A stretch of DNA of 64,000 nt, taken from Ruminococcus sp. Phil11. Its GTDB lineage: Bacteria > Bacillota > Clostridia > Oscillospirales > Ruminococcaceae. The DNA is taken from positions 1 through 64,000 of the forward strand of contig MSGZ01000020.1 in the NCBI GenBank assembly GCA_001940925.1, given 5' to 3'. The translations under genes and the position numbers were made by a program. The first letter of the stretch is position 1. Every line of letters starts with the position of its first letter. Below are positions 1 to 8,690 of the stretch, in pieces. Below the pieces are notes generated by a model, which was not told where the DNA came from, did no database searches, and saw only the letters and a list, made by a program, of their open reading frames with translations.

Positions 1-1188
1 CTCTGTCAGTATAACATATCAAAGGAGTCTATAAACACGATGGACTCGAAGGGAGAAGTCCTCCTGACCATTATGGCATCGCTGGCACAGCAGGAATCGG
101 AATCACTCAGCCAGAACGTCAAGATCGGTGTGCAGTACCGCTTCCAGCAGGGAAAGGTGATGGTCAATGCCCGCCGCTTTCTCGGCTATGATAAGGACGA
201 TGAAGGACATCTGATCATCAATCCGGAACAGGCGGAAATCGTCAAGCGTATCTTCCGGGAGTACCTTGAGGGCGCGAGCTGCAAAAAGATCGCTCAGGGA
301 CTGCAGCGTGATGGTATTCCGAATGCACGCGGAAGCACAAACTGGCATGATAACAGCATACGCCTGATTCTCGGAAATGAGAAGTACATGGGTGATGCGC
401 TCCTGCAAAAGACCTACACCGTGGACTGCCTCAGTAAAAAACGGGTAAAGAACTCCGGCATCGTGCCGCAATACTATGTCGAGGACGACCACGAGGCTAT
501 TATATCGAAAGAGACATTCCTGATGGTGCAGGAGGAAATGGCACGACGAGCGAGAACGCAACTCCCGTTCGGCGGAAAGAAGGGCTATAGCGCCAACCAC
601 GCATTCTCGCAGATAATCTTCTGCGCCGGATGCGGAGAGCAGTTCCGCAGAATACACTGGAACAACCGTGGCAAGAAGTCGGTCGTCTGGCGCTGCATCA
701 CACGATTGAAGGAGAAGGACAAGTGCCGTGCCAGAACCGTCAGCGAGGAAACCTTAAAGGCAGCCTTCCTTGAAGCCCTCAACGAAATGGTCTGTGACAG
801 CGACGTATACCTGAACAGGCTCCGGGAGAACCTTGAAGCCGCGATCAATTCAGCTAATCCTATGTCGGCGGAAGCCCTCTCAGCAAAAATGGCTGAACTG
901 CAGCGGGAGCTGATCAACCGGACGGAGCGCCGTGAGAACTACGATGACATCACCGAGGAAATCCTGCGCCTGCGTGAACTGCAGGAGCAGAAAGGCATGG
1001 ACGACGCTACGCAGAAGGAACACACGAAGCGTATCAGGGAGCTTCAGAAATTCATCCAGTCTCAGCCGAGTGAGATCACGGAGTTTGATGATTCTCTGGT
1101 GAAGAAACTGCTGGAAAAAGTGACCGTCCATGATGACTACTTGGAGTTCCGGTTCAAGTCAGGCGTGACAATCAGTATTGAAATGTGA
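1..1188 (+). CDS. Large serine recombinase, 5'-truncated by window edge
   Basis: Site-specific DNA integrase/excisionase of the large serine recombinase family. The frame is open from base 1, so the catalytic resolvase domain with its nucleophilic Ser lies outside the window. What remains (395 residues) starts at the end of the resolvase domain, with INTMDSKGEVLLTIMASLAQ and QQESESLSQNV, the typical long-helix junction. It is followed by the Recombinase domain (about residues 40-150), a zinc ribbon (CAGCGEQF, then a second pair WRC and DKC) and a C-terminal coiled coil (about 270-360). Such enzymes sit at one end of integrative elements, which fits the accessory DNA that follows. Stop TGA at 1186-1188; a terminator follows. 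The family is certain, the element type unknown. Confidence 0.93.
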   Translation, partial: LCQYNISKESINTMDSKGEVLLTIMASLAQQESESLSQNVKIGVQYRFQQGKVMVNARRFLGYDKDDEGHLIINPEQAEIVKRIFREYLEGASCKKIAQGLQRDGIPNARGSTNWHDNSIRLILGNEKYMGDALLQKTYTVDCLSKKRVKNSGIVPQYYVEDDHEAIISKETFLMVQEEMARRARTQLPFGGKKGYSANHAFSQIIFCAGCGEQFRRIHWNNRGKKSVVWRCITRLKEKDKCRARTVSEETLKAAFLEALNEMVCDSDVYLNRLRENLEAAINSANPMSAEALSAKMAELQRELINRTERRENYDDITEEILRLRELQEQKGMDDATQKEHTKRIRELQKFIQSQPSEITEFDDSLVKKLLEKVTVHDDYLEFRFKSGVTISIEM

Positions 1189-1201
1189 ATAGATAGAGCA
1201 A

Positions 1202-1242
1202 CCCCGCATCACTGGCGTTCAGTGGTGCGGGGCTGATTTTTT
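1202..1242 (+). terminator. Rho-independent terminator of the recombinase
   Basis: A 13-bp stem (1202-1214 with 1220-1232, one G-T wobble) and a 5-nt loop are followed by a T-rich tract at 1237-1242, starting 13 bases after the recombinase stop codon. Confidence 0.9.
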
Positions 1243-1458
1243 ATCAATTGGATTCGTGCGCTCTTAAAGAAACACACCCGTGCATCTGAGAAATGACAGG
1301 AATTGCTTTCATTATAAGAAAAATAACAAAAGAAATTACCATTAAAACGTCTGATACCATAGGCAACACCTCCATAACTTTATGCATCTTTAACCCTCAA
1401 TCAGTCCGTAGACCATGCATCGTTACTTTGGATTCCTCAGATAAGGCGTGCAGGGCAT

Positions 1459-2121
1459 TTACATTGTATCACTATTCTTGATTTTTGTCAATATCATTTT
1501 GAGGTAACTTACTGTATAAAACTGAGTAGTTATGTAATTGGGAAGCAAGGGGAGATACTTTAGTAATTCGGCTTCGGAGTACTGCTCTTTTAATATCATA
1601 AGCGTTAGTGTGTTGATTCTGCCGTTTTTACAATGTAATGTGTTTGAACGACGGATAGTATCATTAGCTCGAAGTTTTTCCACTTGTTGTATCAATTCGG
1701 AATCGAAATCATCTTGGGGAGGATACTGAGGGAGGACAATTATTTTATCTTCACTACTATTGTTTTTTAGTATAGATGGGGAAATGGCGGTTCCAACAAA
1801 ATAGCAATGCTCAAAAGTTGCATCCTTAAACTTTGCTTTGTCAATTGTTACACTAACAAATATGCAATTCACAAAATGAGCGCCGGTAAAATTGCTTCCT
1901 CTTAAGTTTGTGCCGACAAAGTCTGTGTCATGAAATGTGCATGATACAAATGAGCAGTATTTTAAATGCGCTCCTCTAAATGATACTCCTTTAAATGAAG
2001 AGGTACTAAAATTAGTATGATAGGATTTTGTTTTTTCAAAATCCTTGTAAATAAATTGACTTCCAATACGCTCCGAATTATTGTAACTGAATAGCGCTCT
2101 ATTTTTTCCCTCTAAACTCAT
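1459..2121 (-). CDS. Pentapeptide-repeat protein
   Basis: A 220-residue protein whose residues about 35-115 form pentapeptide repeats: successive A/S/D-[NKT]-[FL]-x-[GKN] units such as TNFST, SSFKG, VSFRG, AHLKY, TDFVG, TNLRG, SNFTG and AHFVN. These fold as a right-handed quadrilateral beta-helix. The C-terminal 100 residues are not repetitive and I do not recognise them. The gene is clearly AT-richer than the chromosomal genes that follow, so it was probably acquired horizontally, perhaps with the recombinase element. An AAGGAGA-like ribosome site precedes the ATG. Qnr-type gyrase protection cannot be claimed: the repeat block is too short and lacks the rod-like dimer. Cargo gene of unknown role. 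Confidence 0.8.
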   Translation of the reverse strand: MSLEGKNRALFSYNNSERIGSQFIYKDFEKTKSYHTNFSTSSFKGVSFRGAHLKYCSFVSCTFHDTDFVGTNLRGSNFTGAHFVNCIFVSVTIDKAKFKDATFEHCYFVGTAISPSILKNNSSEDKIIVLPQYPPQDDFDSELIQQVEKLRANDTIRRSNTLHCKNGRINTLTLMILKEQYSEAELLKYLPLLPNYITTQFYTVSYLKMILTKIKNSDTM

Positions 2122-2416
2122 AGTTTCTCCTTTTAGGGTGATGAATAATTACTTTCAAAGTATAATCATTGTTCAATCAAACGGATGCTTTTCCATTATT
2201 ACGGATTTGTTCCCACTTTGTATATTTTGACGAATGACAACCAATCTACGAAGTATCGAACCCTCTGTTATCCAATCTACGCATTAACCTCACTGAGCAG
2301 ATTGGTTGTCAGGCGTTTTCAGTTCGTAGATGTTTTTCCAAATACAGTAAAAAGCCGGTTAGGGTTGACTTCGCAGATTGACTGTATAGCCGAAAATCTC
2401 CGTAAAATCGGCACTT
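2122..2416. other. AT-rich spacer with inverted and direct repeats, possible element boundary
   Basis: Non-coding, 295 bp, AT-rich. It contains a perfect 12-bp inverted repeat GACAACCAATCT (2236-2247) / AGATTGGTTGTC (2299-2310), a 10-bp direct repeat CCAATCTACG (2241-2250 and 2272-2281), and TCTACGAA at 2246-2253 with its complement at 2323-2330. GCCGA/TCGGC arms near 2391-2414 lie next to the rlmD stop codon. It separates recombinase-associated DNA from GC-rich chromosomal genes, so an attachment site or a recombinase or regulator binding site is plausible. This is inference; no attachment core can be defined from one end. Confidence 0.45.
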
Positions 2417-3802
2417 TTACGCCTTATCCCTTGACATCAAAACCACGCACTCAACGTGCGCCGTCATCGGGAACAGATCGACCGCCCGCACCTTTTCCGC
2501 GGTATAGCCCCGCTCGGCAAAGAGCGCGGCGTCTCTGGCGGCGGTAGCGGGATTGCAGGAGATCATGACCACGCGCTGCGGCTGCATCTGCACGACGGAT
2601 TCGACCGTCAGCGTATCGCAGCCCTTGCGCGGCGGGTCTACGACGATGACGTCCGGCCGCTGACCCTCTGCGGCAAATTTCGCGGCAACGGTGCCCGCAT
2701 CCCCGCAGAAGAACGCCGCGTTCTCGATGCCGTTCCGCTTTGCGTTTTCCTTTGCGTTTTCGACCGCCTGCGGGATGATCTCCACGCCGATCAGCTTTCC
2801 GCAGGCATCCGACATGGAAAGCCCGACCGTTCCCGCACCGCAGTAGAGATCGAGCAGCGTTTCAGTGCCGTGCATATCTGCGTATTCCTTCGCAATGCCG
2901 TAGAGCAGTTCCGCCTGCGCCGTGTTGATCTGATAGAACGATTGCGGCGAAATGCGCACCGCTCTGCCGCACATCGTATCGGTGATCTCCGGCTGCCCGG
3001 AAAGCAGTGTGACCGTCCTGCCGAGGATCACATTTGTGCGGCCGGGATTGACCGATTCCGTGATGCTTCTGATCGCCGGGAAGCGCGCCTGCAGTTCATC
3101 AAGGCAGGGCGCGATCCTTTTGCGGATCGGGACCCGCGTCACAAGGCAGAGCATGATCTCGCCGGAGTGATACCCCCGCCGCAGATAGATATGCCGCAGC
3201 ATTCCGGTATGCGCTTCCTCATTGTAGGCCGTGATGCCGCAGCGTTCCAGCATCGGCAGGAGTGCTTCCAGAATTTCCGTAAAGACCGCCGGATGCAGCG
3301 CGCAGCCTGTATACGGAATGACGCGGTGACTGTGCTTCGCATAAAAGCCGCAGATCAGATGCCCGTCCTGCTCCGCGACCGGATACTGCGCCTTGTTGCG
3401 GTAGCCGCCTCTGGTTTCGCAGCCCAGCACCGGTTCAAATACCGGATGCAGCCCGCCGATGCGCTCGAAGGCATCGCAGACAAGCTGCTCCTTGTAGGCA
3501 AGCTCGGTCTGTGCGTCCACATGCTGAAAGACGCAGCCGCCGCACTGCCGGAAAACCGGACAGACCGGCGCGATGCGGCCGGGTGCGGGCTCCGTCAGCT
3601 GTTCGATGATGCCGAACGCATAGCTTTTCAGCACCTTGACGATGCGCACCTCTGCGGTATCCCCGACCGCGGTCATCGGTACAAATACTGCAAGACCGCA
3701 GAAGCGGCCTACGCCGTTGCCTTCTGCGGTCATTCCGGTAATATGCAGGGTGATGATCTGGTTCTTGCGGAGCACCGCATCGGATTTCTGCGGGCGGCTC
3801 AT
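2417..3802 (-). CDS. rlmD: 23S rRNA (uracil-5-)-methyltransferase, RlmD/RlmCD type
   Basis: SAM-dependent C5 methylation of uridine in 23S rRNA. An N-terminal TRAM domain (about residues 10-65) is followed by the [4Fe-4S] ligand pattern CPVFRQCGGC with a fourth Cys in YTGCALHP, the SAM loop LLDLYCGAGTVGL, VDPPRKG and the catalytic loop MISCNPATAARD with its nucleophilic Cys. The length (461 aa) is normal, so the gene is intact. The ATG at 3802 is preferred because it overlaps the upstream stop codon as ATGA; an alternative start lies 18 bases upstream. It is last in a minus-strand operon, and its 3' end faces the recombinase region. RlmC versus RlmD versus dual specificity (as in Firmicute RlmCD) cannot be told. 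Confidence 0.93.
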   Translation of the reverse strand: MSRPQKSDAVLRKNQIITLHITGMTAEGNGVGRFCGLAVFVPMTAVGDTAEVRIVKVLKSYAFGIIEQLTEPAPGRIAPVCPVFRQCGGCVFQHVDAQTELAYKEQLVCDAFERIGGLHPVFEPVLGCETRGGYRNKAQYPVAEQDGHLICGFYAKHSHRVIPYTGCALHPAVFTEILEALLPMLERCGITAYNEEAHTGMLRHIYLRRGYHSGEIMLCLVTRVPIRKRIAPCLDELQARFPAIRSITESVNPGRTNVILGRTVTLLSGQPEITDTMCGRAVRISPQSFYQINTAQAELLYGIAKEYADMHGTETLLDLYCGAGTVGLSMSDACGKLIGVEIIPQAVENAKENAKRNGIENAAFFCGDAGTVAAKFAAEGQRPDVIVVDPPRKGCDTLTVESVVQMQPQRVVMISCNPATAARDAALFAERGYTAEKVRAVDLFPMTAHVECVVLMSRDKA

Positions 3803-4152
3803 CTCAGCCTTGCGCCGCACGCCGGACAGAAAACGTCCTCGGCGGAATTGAGCTTGCCGCAGGTCGGGCAGGTCGTTGTGCCGCCGCGCTGCATCCCGCG
3901 CTCCATATCGAGCATCTGACGGCGCATTTCGGTGATCTTCCGGATCAGCATATTGATCTCCTCCATGCTGTTGACGCCGTTGACCGCCGCCTCATATTCC
4001 GCCTTGCCGAGTCTGCGGTAGGCATCATTCAGGGAGGCACGGAGCTTGGCGCGCTCCACGACATTGCGGGAGCCCTCAAAGGCACCGGCAGTTTTCTGTG
4101 CGGCATTGTCCAGTACGGAGCGAAGTCCGCCCATCGTTTCATCAAAAAGCAT
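3799..4152 (-). CDS. Small coiled-coil protein with C-terminal zinc ribbon
   Basis: A 117-residue protein: helical/coiled-coil region (about 15-85, rich in A, E, R, K) followed by a double-Cys zinc ribbon, CPTCG and CPACG at residues about 95-115. There is no signal peptide or membrane segment. It overlaps rlmD by four bases (ATGA), so the two are translationally coupled. Many clostridia carry similar zinc-ribbon proteins of unknown role; the ribbon probably binds zinc structurally. No specific function is assigned. Confidence 0.8.
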   Translation of the reverse strand: MLFDETMGGLRSVLDNAAQKTAGAFEGSRNVVERAKLRASLNDAYRRLGKAEYEAAVNGVNSMEEINMLIRKITEMRRQMLDMERGMQRGGTTTCPTCGKLNSAEDVFCPACGARLR

Positions 4153-4187
4153 GATCGTTCTCCTTTCGCGATCGGGTGGCAGCGGTC

Positions 4188-4619
4188 TTACTGTTCAAAC
4201 TTCCACGGAGAGCCCTTGCGGTTGTGCTTGTTGTCGGAGGCTTCCGTCTTGCTCATCATAATGCTGAAAAGGAAGATGTCAAATGCGGAGATGACCAGAG
4301 TGATCACGACAATGACACCGAACTTTACTCTCAGTGCGATCAGCACGATGAACGCAATGATCTGCGCGATTGTCAGCAGCAGCAGGCCGAGCTTGATGCC
4401 CTTCCATGTCTTGTAGTCCTTGAGATACTTGGTGATATGCGGGGTCATGTAGTTCTGTGTGGCTCTTGCCCACGGCTCCGCCTCGGCCTTGAGCTTCAAT
4501 GCGGATTTCTTCGACTTGTTGCCGAGCAGAATGCCCCACAGCATGTCTCGCACGATCGCGTAGTTGACAAGGGTCAGAACAACCGGAATAAATGCAATTA
4601 AGATCGAACGTCCGTCCAT
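4188..4619 (-). CDS. Predicted integral membrane protein, unknown function
   Basis: A 143-residue protein with an N-terminal membrane segment (about residues 5-33), a basic amphipathic cytoplasmic stretch (34-70, with WARATQNYMTP) and two closely spaced membrane helices (about 74-95 and 98-120), ending in a basic tail. I do not recognise the family. It sits between the flippase gene (72 bp upstream) and the zinc-ribbon gene (35 bp downstream) on the same strand and is probably co-transcribed from the promoter at 6139-6167. Confidence 0.72.
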   Translation of the reverse strand: MDGRSILIAFIPVVLTLVNYAIVRDMLWGILLGNKSKKSALKLKAEAEPWARATQNYMTPHITKYLKDYKTWKGIKLGLLLLTIAQIIAFIVLIALRVKFGVIVVITLVISAFDIFLFSIMMSKTEASDNKHNRKGSPWKFEQ

Positions 4620-4691
4620 TTGAGTTTTCCTCCAGAATCTTTTGTGTTTTTTATTTTCACCGCATCAGCGGCAGAAATCGGGATTGCAGCA

Positions 4692-6101
4692 TCAGCTGCG
4701 GTGCAGGATCTTCTTTGCCGTTGCGAGCATCGGCTCACAGTTCAGTGCGATCAGTCCCGCGAATACGATCCAGTCGATCGAGATCCAGAGATGCCAGCCT
4801 GTTCTCTGGTTCACCGCGAGCAGCAGCAGCGCACCGAGATTCAGTGCAAAGCGCAGGTGCGAGACCTTGAACGGGATCAGCCTTCTGGTATCGACGATGC
4901 GGATCAGGTAGCAGACGAAATAACTCGCAAACGTCGCAATGACCGCGCCGTAGACCTTGAACATCGGGATCATGACCGCATTGAGCACCAGATTGAGTAC
5001 CGCGGCGATCAGGCTGGTCTGAAAGCTTCGCTTGGTTTCCTTCGTGACCGTGTAAATGCTGGAAAGGAACTGATTATAGCACATCAGCAGCACGGCGACG
5101 ACCAGCATCGGCGTATATAAGTTGCTCTCCATATAGCGCTGATCCTGCGCCGTGGAAAGCAGCATGTCATTCAGAACCGTGCTGGCAAGAATGATAAAGC
5201 CGGCCGCGACCGTCAGCATGGCCTGATACGTTTCAAAGATCTGCGTATAGAACTGCGAGCGTCCCTCGGAATCGTTCTCCGCGATCGCGCTCATGTTCCA
5301 TGCCATATAGAACACAGAGGAGACCATGGAAATCAGGTTCGGAATCTTGGTGGCGGCATTATAGATACCGGCATCGCTCGGCGATACGATATGCCGCACA
5401 AAGAGCTGATCGGAAAAGCCGGTGATGATCCAGAGCAGTGCCGTCGGAATCAGCGGAACAGAAAACCGCAGCATGACCTCCAGCAGCTCCCTGTCCACAA
5501 ACTTTTTGGAATAGAAGCCGCTGTGCTTCGCTGCAATCCAGACTGTGATGCCGGAGAGCAGGTCGGAGCAGATGACGGAGAGCAGGAAGCCCGTGACGCC
5601 CATGCCGCCGAATTTGATAAAGAGGATATTGAATACGAACAGCGAGAACGTACACAGCATACCGTCCGCCGCATAAAGCTTGACAAAGCCGCGTGCCCGA
5701 GCAAACTGCGTGGAGATCTGCCGGAAGCCGGAAACAATGATATATACTGCCAGCAGCGGCACGAACGGCCGGATATCTTTATACAGTGCCAGCAGCGGTG
5801 AAAGAACCAGAAAGCCTGCCACACCGTATTTGAACACGGTCACGGCATTGGAAAAGACGGCCTTCTGCTCATAGTTTTTATCAAGCCCGTAGCGGATGAT
5901 CGCATCCTGAATGGAAAACGTCACGATCGGAATCAGGAAATTCGCAAACATTTCCAGAATGCCCTTGATGTTGAATTCCTCCGTTCCGCCCTTGAAGCTG
6001 CCGCTGTACAGTCGGGTGAGAAAGAACGAGAGAACCTTTGATCCGATGCTGCCGATCGCAAAGATTACGGTATTCGCTGCAAGCTTTTTATACTTGTTCA
6101 T
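4692..6101 (-). CDS. Oligosaccharide flippase family protein (Wzx/MATE-like)
   Basis: A 469-residue polytopic protein with about 12-14 predicted transmembrane helices. The N-terminus reads KLAANTVIFAIGSIGSKVLS, typical of lipid-linked oligosaccharide flippases of the MVF/MATE superfamily, which move undecaprenyl-linked glycans across the membrane for surface polysaccharide or teichoic-acid-like polymers. The start is supported by an AAAGGA site about 9 bases upstream of the ATG. It is the first gene of the minus-strand operon. Glycosyltransferases are not adjacent; a sugar-nucleotide module lies at 25.6-30.3 kb. The substrate is unknown. Confidence 0.88.
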   Translation of the reverse strand: MNKYKKLAANTVIFAIGSIGSKVLSFFLTRLYSGSFKGGTEEFNIKGILEMFANFLIPIVTFSIQDAIIRYGLDKNYEQKAVFSNAVTVFKYGVAGFLVLSPLLALYKDIRPFVPLLAVYIIVSGFRQISTQFARARGFVKLYAADGMLCTFSLFVFNILFIKFGGMGVTGFLLSVICSDLLSGITVWIAAKHSGFYSKKFVDRELLEVMLRFSVPLIPTALLWIITGFSDQLFVRHIVSPSDAGIYNAATKIPNLISMVSSVFYMAWNMSAIAENDSEGRSQFYTQIFETYQAMLTVAAGFIILASTVLNDMLLSTAQDQRYMESNLYTPMLVVAVLLMCYNQFLSSIYTVTKETKRSFQTSLIAAVLNLVLNAVMIPMFKVYGAVIATFASYFVCYLIRIVDTRRLIPFKVSHLRFALNLGALLLLAVNQRTGWHLWISIDWIVFAGLIALNCEPMLATAKKILHRS

Positions 6102-6138
6102 GCATCAGAATCCTTTGCAGATAAAGTTATACAGTTCT

Positions 6139-6167
6139 ATTATAGCAGAATTTTGCGGTTTCGTCAA
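6139..6167 (-). promoter_or_regulatory. Sigma-A promoter of the flippase-rlmD operon
   Basis: TTGACG (6162-6167) and TATAAT (6139-6144) are separated by 17 bp, with a TGC extension before the -10. They point towards the flippase start at 6101. Confidence 0.85.
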
Positions 6168-6247
6168 CTGCTTTTTCAGATTTGGGAGCAGAAAACCGGG
6201 AAGTTTATCTCTTTCGTATCCGGCGATGTCAAATCAAATGTTTTGGT

Positions 6248-6405
6248 CAAGCTTTTTCAAAAGCTTGCGGGTTCTTAGGGCAGAGCCCTAAGCCGCGCTC
6301 CGCAGAGCGCGGAACTCCCCAGCGTGCAAAGAGCTGGACGGGCTTGGGGGCCTGCGATAGAGGCCCCCATTCTGAAATAGCATCCGCGAAGCGGATACCT
6401 TTTTT
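6248..6405 (+). repeat. Palindrome-array element, family B copy 1
   Basis: Five consecutive hairpins: CAAGCTTTT/AAAAGCTTG (6248-6267), TTAGGGC-aga-GCCCTAA (6275-6291), CCGCGCTC-cgca-GAGCGCGG (6293-6312), GGGGGCC-TGCGATAGA-GGCCCCC (6346-6368) and ATCCGC-gaa-GCGGAT (6382-6396), followed by a T tract. Hairpins 2-5 recur in the same order at 16377-16537, and 2 and 5 at 9590-9624, with other stem bases but the same or nearly the same loops. There is no coding potential. Confidence 0.85.
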
Positions 6406-6523
6406 CATGAATGCCGCACTTTATCCACTCGCTTCAAATTTTTCGCCGGATATCCATAGTACCTGCTTTGTATAGGGCAGAGCCTGGCTCCGTTAAAAAT
6501 TTCACAAGCACTGAAAAAGGGTC

Positions 6524-6552
6524 TTGCAATCCGAAAAGGAATGTGCTATAAT
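6524..6552 (+). promoter_or_regulatory. Sigma-A promoter of the kor/vor operon
   Basis: TTGCAA (6524-6529), 17-bp spacer with extended TGC, TATAAT (6547-6552). The leader is about 45 nt to the ferredoxin start. Confidence 0.88.
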
Positions 6553-6603
6553 ATAAGATGAAGGTTTTGGTTCTCATAAGCCTCGAAATCTGAAAGGAAA
6601 GGA

Positions 6604-6822
6604 ATGGTATCTCCTATGGCAAAAATGAGCGTCATATTTGACCGCTGCAAGGGCTGTGAGCTGTGCACCACGGCATGTCCCAAGAAGATCGTTGCGATCC
6701 AGCATGAGAAGCGCAACAAAGAGGGCGTGTTTACCGCATACTGCACAGATGAGAGCGCGTGCATCGGCTGTGCCATGTGCGCGATGATGTGTCCGGATTG
6801 TGCCATCGTAGTCGAAAAATAA
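6604..6822 (+). CDS. korD: 2-oxoacid:ferredoxin oxidoreductase, ferredoxin-like delta subunit
   Basis: A 72-residue 2[4Fe-4S] ferredoxin-like subunit with two cluster motifs, CKGCELCTTACPKK and CIGCAMCAMMCPD. It carries electrons from the TPP site of the oxidoreductase to soluble ferredoxin. The GAAAGG site at 6592-6597 is 6 bases from the ATG at 6604. It is the first gene of a four-gene operon in korDABC order. The name korD reflects subunit type; the 2-oxoacid substrate (2-oxoglutarate or branched-chain) is not determined by the sequence. Confidence 0.9.
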   Translation: MVSPMAKMSVIFDRCKGCELCTTACPKKIVAIQHEKRNKEGVFTAYCTDESACIGCAMCAMMCPDCAIVVEK

Positions 6823-6843
6823 TAACGGAAAGGATTGTTTTCA

Positions 6844-7905
6844 TTGGAAAAGGTTTTAATGAAAGGCAATGAGGCACTGGCCGAAGCAGCGATCCGTGCA
6901 GGCTGCAAGTGCTTCTTTGGTTACCCGATCACCCCGCAGACGGAGCTTTCCGAGTATCTCTCCAAGCAGATGCCGAAGCGCGGCGGTGTGTTCCTCCAGG
7001 CAGAATCCGAGGTCGCTGCCATTAACATGGTGCTCGGTGCAGGCGGTACCGGCACCCGTGTCATGACCTCCTCCTCCTCGCCCGGAATCTCTCTGAAGTC
7101 CGAGGGCATCTCCTATATCGCAGGCTCCGATGTCCCGTGCCTGATCGTCAATGTTGAGCGCGGCGGCCCGGGTCTCGGCTCGATCCAGCCGTCCCAGCAG
7201 GACTACTGGCAGGCAACGAAGGGTCTCGGTCACGGTGATTTCCACCTCATCATTCTGGCACCGAACTCCGTGCAGGAGGTCGTGAACCTCGTCGTCCGCG
7301 GCTTTGATCTCGCGGAAAAGTACCGTATGCCGGTCATGCTGCTCTCCGACGGTCTGCTCGGTCAGATGATGGAGCCGGTCGCATTCCCGGAGATCAAGGC
7401 AGAGCAGGCGGACAACTCCGGCTGGGCTGCATGCGGCACCAAGATGCAGCGTGAGCACCACATCGTCAACTCCCTGTACATCGAAGCGGCTGACCTCGAG
7501 GAGCAGGTCAGAAAGCGCTATGAGCGCTATGCCGTTGTCGAGGAGAACGAGTCCGAAGCGGATACCTATCTCTGCGACGACGCCGAGATCGTCATCACCG
7601 CGTTCGGCGCATGTTCCCGTGTTGCAAAATCCGCAGTCAACAAGGCAAGAGCAGCAGGCATCAAGGCGGGTCTGTTCCGTCCGGTTACCCTGTGGCCGTT
7701 CCCGAAAAAGCAGCTGATCGAAGCGACCAAAAACGCCAAGGCTGTTCTCTCCGTCGAGATGAACATGGGTCAGATGGTCGATGACGTCAAGCTTGCACTG
7801 GACTGCAAGATCCCGGTTTCCTTCTTCGGCAGAACGGGCGGTATCGTCCCGTCCCCGAATGAGGTGCTGGCAGAGATCAAAAAGCTGAACGGAGGTGCAC
7901 AGTAA
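6844..7905 (+). CDS. 2-oxoacid:ferredoxin oxidoreductase, alpha subunit (KorA/VorB type)
   Basis: Alpha subunit (353 aa) of a CoA-dependent 2-oxoacid:ferredoxin oxidoreductase. The pyrimidine-binding domain shows GNEALAEAAIRAGCKCFFGY and PITPQTELSEYLS, then TSSSSPGISLKSEGI and ERGGPGLGSIQPSQQDY. The C-terminal domain (about 240-350) carries FGRTGGIVPSPNEV. I chose TTG 6844, 9 bases after GGAAAGGA (6827-6834), giving MEKVLMKGNEA; a TTG at 6835 would overlap the ribosome site. This family is usually named VorB (3-methyl-2-oxobutanoate oxidoreductase) in clostridia. Its stop overlaps the next start (TAATG). Confidence 0.92.
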   Translation: MEKVLMKGNEALAEAAIRAGCKCFFGYPITPQTELSEYLSKQMPKRGGVFLQAESEVAAINMVLGAGGTGTRVMTSSSSPGISLKSEGISYIAGSDVPCLIVNVERGGPGLGSIQPSQQDYWQATKGLGHGDFHLIILAPNSVQEVVNLVVRGFDLAEKYRMPVMLLSDGLLGQMMEPVAFPEIKAEQADNSGWAACGTKMQREHHIVNSLYIEAADLEEQVRKRYERYAVVEENESEADTYLCDDAEIVITAFGACSRVAKSAVNKARAAGIKAGLFRPVTLWPFPKKQLIEATKNAKAVLSVEMNMGQMVDDVKLALDCKIPVSFFGRTGGIVPSPNEVLAEIKKLNGGAQ

Positions 7906-8690
7906 TGGCTGTTGTATTTGAAAGACCGCACGCCCTGTGCGATATCCGTCTGCATTACTGCGCAGGCTGTACGCACGGCATTATCCACCGCCTTGTTGCG
8001 GAGGTCATTGACGAAATGGGCATCGAGGGCGAGACCGTCGGCGTCTGCCCGGTCGGATGCTCCGTGTTCGCGTATAACTATTTCAACTGTGATATGATCG
8101 AGGCGCCGCACGGCAGAGCACCGGCCGTCGCGACCGGCGTCAAGCGCGCAAGACCCGACCTGAACGTCTTTACCTATCAGGGTGACGGCGACCTTGCTGC
8201 AATCGGTACGGCGGAGACCGTCCATGCTGCGACCAGAGGCGAAAACATCGTTGTCATCTTCGTCAACAACGGAACCTACGGCATGACCGGCGGCCAGATG
8301 GCACCGACCACGCTGCCGGGTCAGGTCACCACGACCTCGCCTTACGGCAGAGACCCGCGCAAGGCAGGCTATCCGATCCATGTCTGCGAAATGCTGTCCA
8401 CGCTGGACGGTACTGCGCTGGCAGTCCGTACCGCTGTTGATACCGTCCCGCATATCCGCGAGACCAAGAAGATGATCCGCAAGGCATTTGAGAACCAGCA
8501 GAAGGGCAACGGCTTCTCGATCGTCGAGGTGCTCTCCACCTGCCCGTCCAACTGGGGTCTCACTCCGAAGGAGTGCATCAAGCGTCTCCAGGAGGAGTGC
8601 ATCCCGTATTACCCGCTCGGCGTCTACAAGGATGTCGTCATGGAGGAAGTAAATGCCGATAAGCTCGCAATGGGAGGTGCCGCAAAATGA
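7905..8690 (+). CDS. korB: 2-oxoacid:ferredoxin oxidoreductase, beta (TPP) subunit
   Basis: A 261-residue thiamine-diphosphate-binding subunit. HYCAGCTHG carries Cys residues typical of cluster ligands in this family; the TPP/Mg motif begins with GDGDLAAIG and ends with NNGTYGMTGGQMAPTT. It decarboxylates the 2-oxoacid and, with alpha, transfers the acyl group to CoA. The start overlaps the alpha stop by one base and its end overlaps the gamma start by four (ATGA), so translation is coupled through the operon. Substrate specificity is unresolved. Confidence 0.92.
   Translation: MAVVFERPHALCDIRLHYCAGCTHGIIHRLVAEVIDEMGIEGETVGVCPVGCSVFAYNYFNCDMIEAPHGRAPAVATGVKRARPDLNVFTYQGDGDLAAIGTAETVHAATRGENIVVIFVNNGTYGMTGGQMAPTTLPGQVTTTSPYGRDPRKAGYPIHVCEMLSTLDGTALAVRTAVDTVPHIRETKKMIRKAFENQQKGNGFSIVEVLSTCPSNWGLTPKECIKRLQEECIPYYPLGVYKDVVMEEVNADKLAMGGAAK

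Noticed and set aside
1293-1481. 62-codon plus-strand frame in the AT-rich spacer
   Set aside because: No ribosome site, no family and atypical composition; random in AT-rich DNA.
1459-2121. Pentapeptide-repeat protein as a Qnr-like quinolone resistance gene
   Set aside because: Only a short repeat block is present and no Qnr-like dimer region. The family alone does not indicate resistance.
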